From Paenibacillus sp. Soil787 (lineage in GTDB: Bacteria > Bacillota > Bacilli > Paenibacillales > NBRC-103111): a stretch of 59,505 nt of DNA. The notes under the pieces are model-generated. The model saw only the letters and a list, made by a program, of their open reading frames with translations. It was not told the origin of the DNA and made no database searches. Below are positions 9,970-17,827 of the stretch, in pieces. The position numbers and the translations under genes are program-made. The stretch spans positions 15,305 through 74,809 of the forward strand of contig NZ_LMSP01000034.1 in assembly GCF_001429545.1 (NCBI RefSeq). The letters run 5' to 3'. Every line of letters begins with the position of its first letter. Position 1 is the stretch's first letter.

Positions 9970-9987
9970 TTTTGAACCTGTTCAAAA
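9970..9987. promoter_or_regulatory. Perfect palindrome, candidate operator of the permease operon
   Basis: TTTTGAACCTGTTCAAAA: two 8-bp arms separated by CT, in the 270-base gap between the AraC gene end and the permease start. A further GTTCAAG half-site lies at about 9934. The position suits a regulator-binding site for the permease operon, but which protein binds is unknown. Confidence 0.4.
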
Positions 9988-10064
9988 TATAACTACAAAG
10001 GTTCCCGATGCTTATTGAACTCAGGCGGTTTCTGGCGAAGGTATTCTGTTACCGCTCCTTGGCA

Positions 10065-10103
10065 AGAAAAAACCGCTCATTTCCCGATAGGGAAACTGAG
10101 CGG
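10065..10103 (-). terminator. Terminator of the AraC regulator gene
   Basis: Minus strand: CCGCTCA plus TTTCCC stem with one bulged base, GATA-type loop, followed by TTTTTT. It lies just after the stop of the 10110-12500 gene. Confidence 0.85.
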
Positions 10104-10109
10104 CAACCG

Positions 10110-12500
10110 TCACTCGGCTATTGAAATCACATTATTTGGGATGCTATTTCGATAATTCTCCGGAGTACTGCCAAAGTGTTTTTTAAATATTGTAAAGAAG
10201 TGTTTACTATGTTCTGAATACCCAACCAATTCAGCTATCCTTCTGACAGGATAATCCGTTTCAATCAGAAGTCTCTGTGCTTCTGACATCCGGCATAGTG
10301 TAATATAATCTGACAATGATATACCTGTTATTTCTTTGAAAATAGACCTGACATAATTACGAGACAGCTCTACATAATCTGCTACGGTATCCGTTGATGT
10401 ATTAATACCATCATAATGCTTTCCAACATAATCTTTAATTTTATTTACAATAATAACTTTGACATTTTCCTTCGAATCATTCCCTTTTGCCTCTACAACT
10501 TCGGAACAGAGTGAATAGAGATACTGTTTTATTTCCTCCAAGGTTTCGCAAGTTTGTATCTTGGAAACCAACACCTTTATGCTGTATTCTCCATTCTCAA
10601 TACTAGTCTTGGTTATACTGCTTAGTGTCCTTGTAAGTAGCACTGCCAGCTGCAACAGGGTTATTTGTATTTTATCGGCACTAAATAATGCAAGCATTTC
10701 AAAAAACTCATTAAGGCTTGTGTCTATTTTTCTCAAATTGAGTTCCTTTATGGCTTCGATCAATCTCTTCTCAATTTCATACGGATATTCATGAAGATCA
10801 TTATTATTTCGTTCAGCTATATCACAATAATTTATTACTGCTTCTCTACCGAATATAATTCGGTAATTCGAAGCTGCCAATGCATTATGGTAGGATCTGC
10901 CAATACTTTCAATACCTTCTACAAGATCACCTATTGCCGCAGATATAGAAATCTTCAAATATTTGTTTACTTTATCTTGTATTTCCTTTGTAGTATCGAT
11001 TAATTTACTCATAATCTCGTCATTTCCATTATTCACATTTAAAATAGTACTTACATAATCGTGTCCGTTATCAATGCCCTCTACCTTAAATTGTTTTTCA
11101 CGAAAGAGTTCAATTGCTATGTTAAGAATAGCAAATCTAACTAATCTTACGTCTTTCGACCATGAACCTGAAAGAACATTTTCAAAAGAATCCATTTTAA
11201 GTACAAGGGTCAAGAAGAATGGATGGTCAAAACTTACCCCGCATTCCATCAAATAATCTTTGTCGTAGATTTTTTCGTCAATATTCCCCTCAACTAATTT
11301 CTCCAATAATGTCTTCTTCTTAGTATTCAATATGCTGCTTGAATCCAGTCTGTATTTATCAACATCGTCAGCTAGCTCATTGAAAGTATGTTTCAAATAA
11401 TCGTATACATCAAGAACTGAATTTTTTTTCTGATTCCTAACTCTTAGTTGTATATCATGAAGCAATTTTCTAAAGGGATTATATATACTTGATGTAAAAA
11501 AGGCTGCTATAATGACCCCCACAAAAATAAAAACAATGGTTAAAATCAATAATGTTTTTTGCATCGAATAGGCTGACGATAAAAGCTTGCTATATTCACC
11601 AATGCCTATAAATATCAAGCCTAAATGCGTTGCTTTCACATAGCTGACAAGGGATTCCTTATCGTTAATCTCCGTTATAAAACTTCCTTTTTCATCATTA
11701 GATTCCAGTATTTGTTTCGCATAGCTTTCATTGGCAATATTTTTATTGATCATAGAAGTGTCATCATGAGATAATACATTACCGTTTTTGTACATAATCA
11801 ATACCTGATTAAGATCTCCGGTTCTTCCACTGGTAACCATCTGCTGTAGTATTCTTTGATTTAGATTAATGACCAATGACGATTCAATTTCACCATTATT
11901 TGCTTTGTTTGTAAGAACCAAGGTTAAGAAATTTTCACTTACATTTTTATTATCTATTACATAATCCACTTGTCTTGTAAAATATTCATCTGAAACGATA
12001 TTTCCCGGTTTTCTCAGTATATGGATTATATCTTGATCTAAAAAATCAGTTGTAGTCTGAATCCCTTCCCCAAGCTCAGGAATACTGAAAATTACCCTGT
12101 CAGCCTTTGAATTATAAATATAAATGGAGCGAATAAGCGGACTTGACATCGCATATTGCTTGAGTTTTTTTAATACATCCTGATCGGCGAATATATCTGA
12201 TTTATTATCATACAAACCATAATTAAGATCACTATCCAGATTATTGACAAATAACTGATAAAAATTATAGTAAACATTTATGAGCATCAGATCCGCAATA
12301 TAATAAGATTGAGATATAAAATTTTCAGAGGTACGACTTACTTGCTCTATACTTTTTTGGCTGTAAGTACGAAATAATACAAAGGAAAAAACGGATAATA
12401 GAACTATAACAATAACTATATAGGATGATAAGATTTTTATTAATAAAGAATTTCTTCTATAGTGGGATTTTAGCCTGCCCCCTGCACGATCTACTTTCAT
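10110..12500 (-). CDS. Membrane-anchored AraC-family transcription regulator with extracellular sensor
   Basis: 796 residues from the ATG at 12500, chosen because GAGGGGGC lies 7 bases upstream; the longer frame has no ribosome site. Order: basic N-terminus, first membrane helix (about 17-40), extracellular dCache-like sensor to about 280, second membrane helix (about 290-315), a cytoplasmic linker region and two helix-turn-helix motifs at the C-terminus (NYVRSIFKEITGISLSDYI, then RRIAELVGYSEHSKHFFTIF and FGSTPENYR). Such one-component sensors activate adjacent sugar transport genes; this one probably controls the 6290-9838 transporter, whose promoter region follows directly. The ligand is unknown. 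Confidence 0.85.
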   Translation of the reverse strand: MKVDRAGGRLKSHYRRNSLLIKILSSYIVIVIVLLSVFSFVLFRTYSQKSIEQVSRTSENFISQSYYIADLMLINVYYNFYQLFVNNLDSDLNYGLYDNKSDIFADQDVLKKLKQYAMSSPLIRSIYIYNSKADRVIFSIPELGEGIQTTTDFLDQDIIHILRKPGNIVSDEYFTRQVDYVIDNKNVSENFLTLVLTNKANNGEIESSLVINLNQRILQQMVTSGRTGDLNQVLIMYKNGNVLSHDDTSMINKNIANESYAKQILESNDEKGSFITEINDKESLVSYVKATHLGLIFIGIGEYSKLLSSAYSMQKTLLILTIVFIFVGVIIAAFFTSSIYNPFRKLLHDIQLRVRNQKKNSVLDVYDYLKHTFNELADDVDKYRLDSSSILNTKKKTLLEKLVEGNIDEKIYDKDYLMECGVSFDHPFFLTLVLKMDSFENVLSGSWSKDVRLVRFAILNIAIELFREKQFKVEGIDNGHDYVSTILNVNNGNDEIMSKLIDTTKEIQDKVNKYLKISISAAIGDLVEGIESIGRSYHNALAASNYRIIFGREAVINYCDIAERNNNDLHEYPYEIEKRLIEAIKELNLRKIDTSLNEFFEMLALFSADKIQITLLQLAVLLTRTLSSITKTSIENGEYSIKVLVSKIQTCETLEEIKQYLYSLCSEVVEAKGNDSKENVKVIIVNKIKDYVGKHYDGINTSTDTVADYVELSRNYVRSIFKEITGISLSDYITLCRMSEAQRLLIETDYPVRRIAELVGYSEHSKHFFTIFKKHFGSTPENYRNSIPNNVISIAE

Positions 12501-12597
12501 TTTGCAGCCCCCTCGAAATACCTTCTCTCCGTCTTCGGGTAAAACCACATCCTCACTTTAACAAGATACTCTCTTCTCGATGCTTTCAGTATGCACA

Positions 12598-12611
12598 AAA
12601 TAGCGCTTGCA
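12598..12611 (-). promoter_or_regulatory. cre-like sequence upstream of the AraC gene
   Basis: Minus strand TGCAAGCGCTATTT matches the left ten positions of the cre consensus but not the final CA. It lies about 100 bases before the AraC start. Weak candidate. Confidence 0.3.
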
Positions 12612-12704
12612 GACTACTTTAATATATAATGAATACTGTGATCGAACTCTTTCAAACACTGCAATCGTGCATGATTGCTATGATTTTAGGACATGTGAAA
12701 ATGA

Positions 12705-12735
12705 AAAGAGGAAGGCGCAATGCCTTCCCCTCTTA
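12705..12735 (-). terminator. Terminator after the second binding protein gene
   Basis: Minus strand: AAGAGGGGAAGGC stem, short loop, GCCTTCCTCTTTTC with one bulged base. It starts at the stop codon of 12737-14374 and ends the AraC-binding protein transcript. Confidence 0.75.
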
Positions 12736-12736
12736 A

Positions 12737-14374
12737 CTACTTACCGCCTTTATCAAGATACGCCTGGACTTGCTTGACCAGCTCTGCTCGAATCTTATCC
12801 AATCCGAGCGCACGAAGTTCCTTGTTCATCTTCGTGGCCGTATCCCTCCAGTTCGGATCGGAACCCGTTACGAAGAGAGGCATATATTCGCCAAGTTTGG
12901 GTGTAACTTTGGCAATTTCAGTCTTTACAGGCGTTGCGTCGAATACAAATCGGGCCAGAGGCAGCGTATAATACGCGTTATTCGTTTTTACAAATTGGAG
13001 TACCTTTTTCGCATATGGATCCGTATCAGCATTCGTGCGTTCATACATCGAGTTCATCGACAATTCATACCACGGGAAGCTGTATTTTTTAGCTTGATCA
13101 TTCGAACGCGAATAGCCATTATCTCCGATCTTGGTCCAGTGTTCGCCTTCGATTCCCCAGGTGAATAGATCGTTGTTTTCCTGGCTGCTGAAAATCCAAT
13201 CCAAAACTTTCATCGTACGGTCAACATTTTTGGCCGTAACCGGAACAACAGCGTGGTTGTACGGGATATAGTTGGTTCCAAGAGCTTGGGGCTGAAGCTT
13301 GGCGACTTTAGTGTTATAGACGAAGTACTCGATATCTGCGCCGGGAATAGCTTGTTGGATCGTTTTCTTAACGCCAGCCATCGCTCTTACATCCCATTCG
13401 CTTGCCGAGGCTTTGCCGGAATCGAACAGCGCTCCGGGGCTCTTCTGAGCCAAAACATCTTTCTCAAGGTATTTGTTCCATTGAACATACTTATCCAGGT
13501 ATTGGTACAGGTAATCCGGTTTATTATACGGAGCAGGGAGGTTTGCATAATCCGATGCCGGGTCACCCAATGTTACAGCACCTAATACCTTCTTGCCGTC
13601 ATCGGAGAGAACCACGCTGAAATTCACGCCTGTGCCGGAGATGAAGTACGGGTTGGTGCGAATGTTCTTTTGCACCTCTTCATTAGCAAACATTTCACCA
13701 TCGGCAAAGCCGCGAATATTTCGTACAGCCAGAGGAACCAGCTCCGGGTTCTGCTCCTTCACCTTATCCATGAACACCTGGAACTCTTCCATGGTCTTGA
13801 TCGGTTGCAAGCCATATTTCTCGCGCAAGTCCTTGCGGTAATAAATGACGTTCGGAATCTTCCAAGCCTCCGTCATTGGAATGCTGTAAAGATGGCCGTT
13901 AACTTTATTGGCTTCAATCAGTTCCGGTGGAAACGCTTTCGTAAGTCCCGGGTATGCATCATTGTTGAAATACTTTTCAACCGGCTGATAATACCCCTTT
14001 GCAATATTCTGATACAAGGTTCCGATGCCAAGATAGTCGAACGACAAGTCCACTTCCTCGCCGGCAGCCATCTTCAGTCCCAGCTTCAGCGTCAGTTCGC
14101 TGCTGGCAAACTCGATATCGAGCTTGGTATTCAGTGTATCCTTGGTGCGCTTCTCGAACTCGGCCAACACCTTATCCATCTCTACCGGCTTGCCTTGCAA
14201 GAACAGGAATTTTAATGTTACAGGTTGAAGACGTTCGGAAGATGCGGATGCTGTGGCGCTTGTAGCGGTAGAAGTTTCAGTTTCTCTCTTGTCTTTAGAA
14301 CAAGCTGCTGTGGACAATGCCAGGGTTGAAGATAACAGTAGTACGGTTGCTTTCTTAATGTCCTTCCCTTTCAT
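12737..14374 (-). CDS. Sugar-binding lipoprotein without its own permeases
   Basis: 545 residues. Lipobox STAAC near residue 24 follows a hydrophobic signal; a Thr/Ser/Ala linker and a solute-binding fold follow. It is a paralogue of the 6290-7915 protein: both carry a DWIFSSQENNDLF segment, KRTKDTLNTKLD near the N-terminus and a similar C-terminal helix pair. The start follows GGGAGGAATTGCAGT. It lies 39 bases after the AraC gene 14414-16738, so the two form one operon that ends in a terminator. No permease genes are adjacent, so it either shares the 7960-9838 permeases, widening their substrate range, or acts as a ligand presenter for its regulator. Confidence 0.85.
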   Translation of the reverse strand: MKGKDIKKATVLLLSSTLALSTAACSKDKRETETSTATSATASASSERLQPVTLKFLFLQGKPVEMDKVLAEFEKRTKDTLNTKLDIEFASSELTLKLGLKMAAGEEVDLSFDYLGIGTLYQNIAKGYYQPVEKYFNNDAYPGLTKAFPPELIEANKVNGHLYSIPMTEAWKIPNVIYYRKDLREKYGLQPIKTMEEFQVFMDKVKEQNPELVPLAVRNIRGFADGEMFANEEVQKNIRTNPYFISGTGVNFSVVLSDDGKKVLGAVTLGDPASDYANLPAPYNKPDYLYQYLDKYVQWNKYLEKDVLAQKSPGALFDSGKASASEWDVRAMAGVKKTIQQAIPGADIEYFVYNTKVAKLQPQALGTNYIPYNHAVVPVTAKNVDRTMKVLDWIFSSQENNDLFTWGIEGEHWTKIGDNGYSRSNDQAKKYSFPWYELSMNSMYERTNADTDPYAKKVLQFVKTNNAYYTLPLARFVFDATPVKTEIAKVTPKLGEYMPLFVTGSDPNWRDTATKMNKELRALGLDKIRAELVKQVQAYLDKGGK

Positions 14375-14413
14375 ACTGCAATTCCTCCCTGAGGCAACCT
14401 TGTTTGTATGCCA

Positions 14414-16738
14414 TTAATTCAACCGATGCTCCATTCGGTAATGCTGCGGCGACTTGCCTGCGAACTTCTTGAACGAGACATAAAAATAGTTAGTATTGGC
14501 TATGCCGACCATCTCACTGATCTTTGCCGCGGGATAATCGGTTTGGATCAGCAGCTCCTTGGCTTTATCAAAACGGTAATTGCTGAGATATTGACTTATG
14601 GACTCGCCACATAGATCATTGAATATTTTGCGTACATGGTTTTTGGTCATTCCGGTTTGCTTCACCAAGTCGTCAATGGTTATGTCCGGGTTACTGTATT
14701 CCGAATGGATATACTTCTTCACCTTCTCAACAACCTTGACACCTCTTAAGGAAAAATCATTGTCCCGGAAATCCATAATCTTCTCACAGATTCTTATATA
14801 TTCCTCCTTTATTTGAGCTAATGTATCCCATTGGCGCAAGGATTCCGATAATGAAGACAGATCCATGTGCAGTAATTCATCATCATCTGTAATTACCTTC
14901 GCAATACGTTCCGACATCATCACCATTTGAGACAGGTACTGAATGATTTCTTCATACTGATATTCCGAAATCGTCTCGAAAAAATCGTCTGCAAGCGCTC
15001 GAAGCTTCTGTTTGTTTCCCGCCTTCATTTGATCCGTAATCATCTTTTCCAATTGGTAAGGATATTCATTCCCAGGCATCCGTTGTGACATATCCGGCAC
15101 GTAAGGGATGACCGTTCCTGTCCCGTGAATAATTCTATATTGTGCCGCCTGACATGCCTGGTGCCAAGAGTAAGTCATTTGCTCGAGACGCTGTACAACA
15201 GTACCGAAGGATATGCTTACGGATAAAGGGAGATATCCCCTTATATTTCCCAGCACTTCATGGAATGCTTTAAGATAAGCATCGGCATTGTTCGGTTGAT
15301 CTTTAGCCATGTTCATTAGAACAGCGATCGTATCTTCATTATATTCGAATAGCTCCGCAGTACAGTAGGGAACCAAAGTTTCGTCAACGATATTCATAAT
15401 CGCATACTTGAACAATGCTTGGTCTTTCAATTGAAATCTGTTGCTTAGTGAATAATAATCATCAATCCGAATCGCAGCGGCCAGATAAGGTCCACCGGAC
15501 AAATCGATTCCAAGACTATGAAGCCGCTTTAGATTATTGGGATCTTCCTTAAATAGTCCAAGTATAATCTCCTTTAGCAATTCCCTCTTGCTGGCATCTC
15601 TGTACCTTGACATGCTGTTTTGCAGGTCATGCACCCGTTCCTCTTGATGGGAAATCCATGATTCGATCAACTTATACTCGTTTGCATGCGGTTGATGGGG
15701 TGGTTTGGATGAACCCTCTCCTATTTTCCTTGCCAAGTTCCGAATGGGCATGTAGATCGCCCGAATGGAGAAAAAAGCAATAACAATCGCAATAATGACA
15801 AACAGACCGGTAATACCCAGGATGAACCGTTGAACCATGATTACAGTTCCCAAAATGCTGGTTTCTTCCACCATACTGATTGCGATCCATCCCAGTTGAT
15901 CGGATTTCAAATAGGAAACCAAATAGTTATCCCCTTTGATCGAAACACTGATTTGACCCCTTGTATGTTCGGAATGCAAGATTTCATCGATATAAAGTTC
16001 ATCCGCAATATTTTTCAAGAGAAATTGTGGGTCCGAATGGGAAAGTACCAGTCCATGCTGATCGATAATCATGGACTGTCTTGATATCCCTTGCCCTGAT
16101 TTGCTAATGAGCTCCTGAAGTGTTTTTTGATTCAAGTTGACAACCAGCGCTCCATCTGAAGCTCCATCCTGCTTAAACTGTGTATAAATGATCGATAACA
16201 AATTCATTTCTACTGGAGTATTATTATAAGAAAACCGTTCCCTTCTTGGAATAAAAACTCCCCTGCTGCCGATTTTCTGTCCTTGTTTTAACAGTTCGGT
16301 CATCCCGTTGTCGTAGAAGGAATCTACCGTGTTTCGGGTGCTTTCGGAGGAAAATACGATGTCATGATTCATGTTATAGATATAAACCGATTCTATTAAG
16401 GGATTGGCTGCTTTTAAATCCACGAGCTTATCCCGGATCCGCTTGGATTGCATGCCGCTAAAGTCATCCCCATACATGGCGTTGAAAATCTCCATATCAT
16501 TCGTATAAAGCTGCCCGAAATAGTAATAGGTGGACCGGAGAAGCACATCAACCGTGTGGTAAGCTTGTTCCGTCATGGTATCAACCGATGATCTGGCTTC
16601 CTTGGTTAAACCTCTGGAAACGGTGTTGATCACGAAATAGGAAACTAAACTAACCAATATCAGCACGAGCATGGAATGAAAAAACACCGTTTTTCCCAAT
16701 ACTGAATTTTTGAAAGGAATACCACTGATTCTCTTCAT
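14414..16738 (-). CDS. Membrane-anchored AraC-family transcription regulator with extracellular sensor (second copy)
   Basis: 774 residues from the ATG at 16738, preceded by GGCGGGGG six bases upstream; the frame extends further but overlaps the remains of another AraC gene. Architecture matches the 10110-12500 regulator: first membrane helix (FFHSMLVLILVSLVSYFVI), extracellular cache-like domain with SQSMIIDQHG, second membrane helix, cytoplasmic helical region and C-terminal double helix-turn-helix (TKNHVRKIFNDLCGESISQ; AAKISEMVGIANTNYFYVSF; GKSPQHYR). It heads an operon with the binding protein 12737-14374, suggesting that the binding protein and regulator recognise related sugars. Confidence 0.85.
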   Translation of the reverse strand: MKRISGIPFKNSVLGKTVFFHSMLVLILVSLVSYFVINTVSRGLTKEARSSVDTMTEQAYHTVDVLLRSTYYYFGQLYTNDMEIFNAMYGDDFSGMQSKRIRDKLVDLKAANPLIESVYIYNMNHDIVFSSESTRNTVDSFYDNGMTELLKQGQKIGSRGVFIPRRERFSYNNTPVEMNLLSIIYTQFKQDGASDGALVVNLNQKTLQELISKSGQGISRQSMIIDQHGLVLSHSDPQFLLKNIADELYIDEILHSEHTRGQISVSIKGDNYLVSYLKSDQLGWIAISMVEETSILGTVIMVQRFILGITGLFVIIAIVIAFFSIRAIYMPIRNLARKIGEGSSKPPHQPHANEYKLIESWISHQEERVHDLQNSMSRYRDASKRELLKEIILGLFKEDPNNLKRLHSLGIDLSGGPYLAAAIRIDDYYSLSNRFQLKDQALFKYAIMNIVDETLVPYCTAELFEYNEDTIAVLMNMAKDQPNNADAYLKAFHEVLGNIRGYLPLSVSISFGTVVQRLEQMTYSWHQACQAAQYRIIHGTGTVIPYVPDMSQRMPGNEYPYQLEKMITDQMKAGNKQKLRALADDFFETISEYQYEEIIQYLSQMVMMSERIAKVITDDDELLHMDLSSLSESLRQWDTLAQIKEEYIRICEKIMDFRDNDFSLRGVKVVEKVKKYIHSEYSNPDITIDDLVKQTGMTKNHVRKIFNDLCGESISQYLSNYRFDKAKELLIQTDYPAAKISEMVGIANTNYFYVSFKKFAGKSPQHYRMEHRLN

Positions 16739-16898
16739 CGTCATCCCCCGCCTTTGCATATCCGCCATGCTTATGCCCGATACGAAATCCTCATTAAACT
16801 CTCTCCACCACTTGCCGTGTAATTGAACAGAGCAAACGCATGCTTGCTCCCGGAAAGTAAGTCCAACCGGATCATTGCCAAACGCCCGCAATAAAGAT

Positions 16899-17009
16899 CA
16901 TGTTCAAGTACTTGCTGGAGGTAATCCCAATATGCTTCTTGAAGCACATACTGAAATAATTGGCATCTGCATACCGAACCCGAGCAGCCACGTATTGAAC
17001 AACTTTCTC
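16899..17009 (-). pseudogene. Remnant of a third AraC-family regulator (C-terminal HTH)
   Basis: Thirty-seven codons read EKVVQYVAARVRYADANYF and then SMCFKKHIGITSSKYLN, unmistakably the last helix-turn-helix of an AraC protein (normally VAxxVGYxDxxYFSxxFKKxxGxTPSKY). No start codon or upstream DNA-binding half is present and the frame runs out afterwards. It is the scar of a deleted regulator at the edge of module A, close to the first sigK-like cassette. Confidence 0.65.
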
Positions 17010-17030
17010 TCCTTGATCGAAAAATAAATG

Positions 17031-17044
17031 TGGAATCGCTTACA
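17031..17044 (-). promoter_or_regulatory. cre box
   Basis: Minus strand TGTAAGCGATTCCA matches every position of TGnAAnCGnwnnCA. It lies about 290 bases upstream of the 14414-16738 regulator start but inside the stretch around the AraC remnant, so it may have belonged to the lost gene. Confidence 0.5.
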
Positions 17045-17265
17045 GCGCAACCGATATCATGAGAAAATCTATCATAGTATGTTAATAGCATGGTCATTGT
17101 ATCAAAAACTAAGCTCATTGAAAAGAGAGCCTTACGTTAAACATGACTCCCCATGAAATAGCCGCGATCTCAATAGTAATCCCTTCTACAAATATCACAG
17201 GCTACAAAAATAATCAGGAGGAAGACACATCAAGATGGAAAGCATCACCCCGAGCGAATTCCCTT

Positions 17266-17640
17266 CTCTCGATCGTCCAAGATCTCTAAATTCCGATAAA
17301 TTTTGCTCTTCTCTATCTTGAGCTGAACCTTATCCACGACATCGTCCGCTTCTGTACCGAGGATGTCGATCAATGTGATTTCATTCCCCTCTTTGTCCGT
17401 TCCGATGGGATCATGCAAAGACACATCTTTGCGCGTTTTCTTCAACGAGCGAAGATGCATAAGTATTTCATTTTCGATACAACGCGCTGCGAAAGTCGCC
17501 AGCTTCGTACCTTTGTTTGGCGAGAAAGACTCAATCGCTTTGATCAAGCCAATCGTCCCAATCGAGATCAAATCCTCGAGATCTTCCCCTGTATTGTCGA
17601 ATTTCTTGAGGTTGTGAACACGAAGCAACGTAAAAACAAA
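17266..17640 (-). pseudogene. sigK-like cassette, copy 1 (truncated at both ends)
   Basis: The frame encodes LRVHNLKKFDNTGEDLEDLI through ILDDREK. This corresponds to sigma region 2 (ATFAARCIENEILMHLRSLK) and the linker of SigK-type sporulation sigma factors. The N-terminal third of SigK is missing, and after DDREK the frame enters unrelated sequence (GIRSG), so region 4 is absent. It starts at the same internal point as copies 2 and 3. It cannot encode a working sigma factor. It sits between module A and a fragment of an F5/8C domain at the end of module B. Confidence 0.85.
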
Positions 17641-17644
17641 CATA

Positions 17645-17680
17645 AGAAGCACCATTCCACACAAGTGGCTAGGTGCTTCT
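17645..17680. repeat. Inverted repeat next to sigK-like copy 1
   Basis: AGAAGCACC (17645-17653) and its exact complement (17672-17680) flank an 18-base loop right where homology between the sigK-like copies ends. It could be a recombination site arm or a simple hairpin; no equivalent is seen beside copies 2 and 3. Confidence 0.4.
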
Positions 17681-17708
17681 CGCCAAAACGCTATGGGGCT
17701 TCTCCACA

Positions 17709-17816
17709 TGAGCCAAAGTCCATTTGGAGCCACTCGTTAACACCTGTTCCAGATTGCGGAGCCCACTTGGTACTTGTACTTCCATCTTTCGCATTATTCG
17801 GCGAATTTGAGAACTG
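17709..17816 (-). pseudogene. Fragment of an F5/8C (discoidin-like) domain
   Basis: Thirty-six codons read SPNNAKDGSTSTKWAPQSG then TGVNEWLQMDFGS, nearly the same as the second F5/8C module of the 24626-28543 protein (AKDGNTSTQWSPQSG, TGVNEWLQMDFG). The frame is cut off directly after MDFGS at the boundary of the sigK-like cassette and on the other side at the end of the response regulator gene. It is what remains of another large secreted protein. Confidence 0.75.
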
Positions 17817-17827
17817 TCGAACTGTCT

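Noticed and set aside
13670..14215. Plus-strand ORFs (110-181 codons) opposite the binding protein gene
   Set aside because: Antisense shadows; composition not protein-like and no ribosome site.
16771..17118. 115-codon minus-strand ORF
   Set aside because: Runs in a different frame through the AraC remnant; no ribosome site and no sensible domain.
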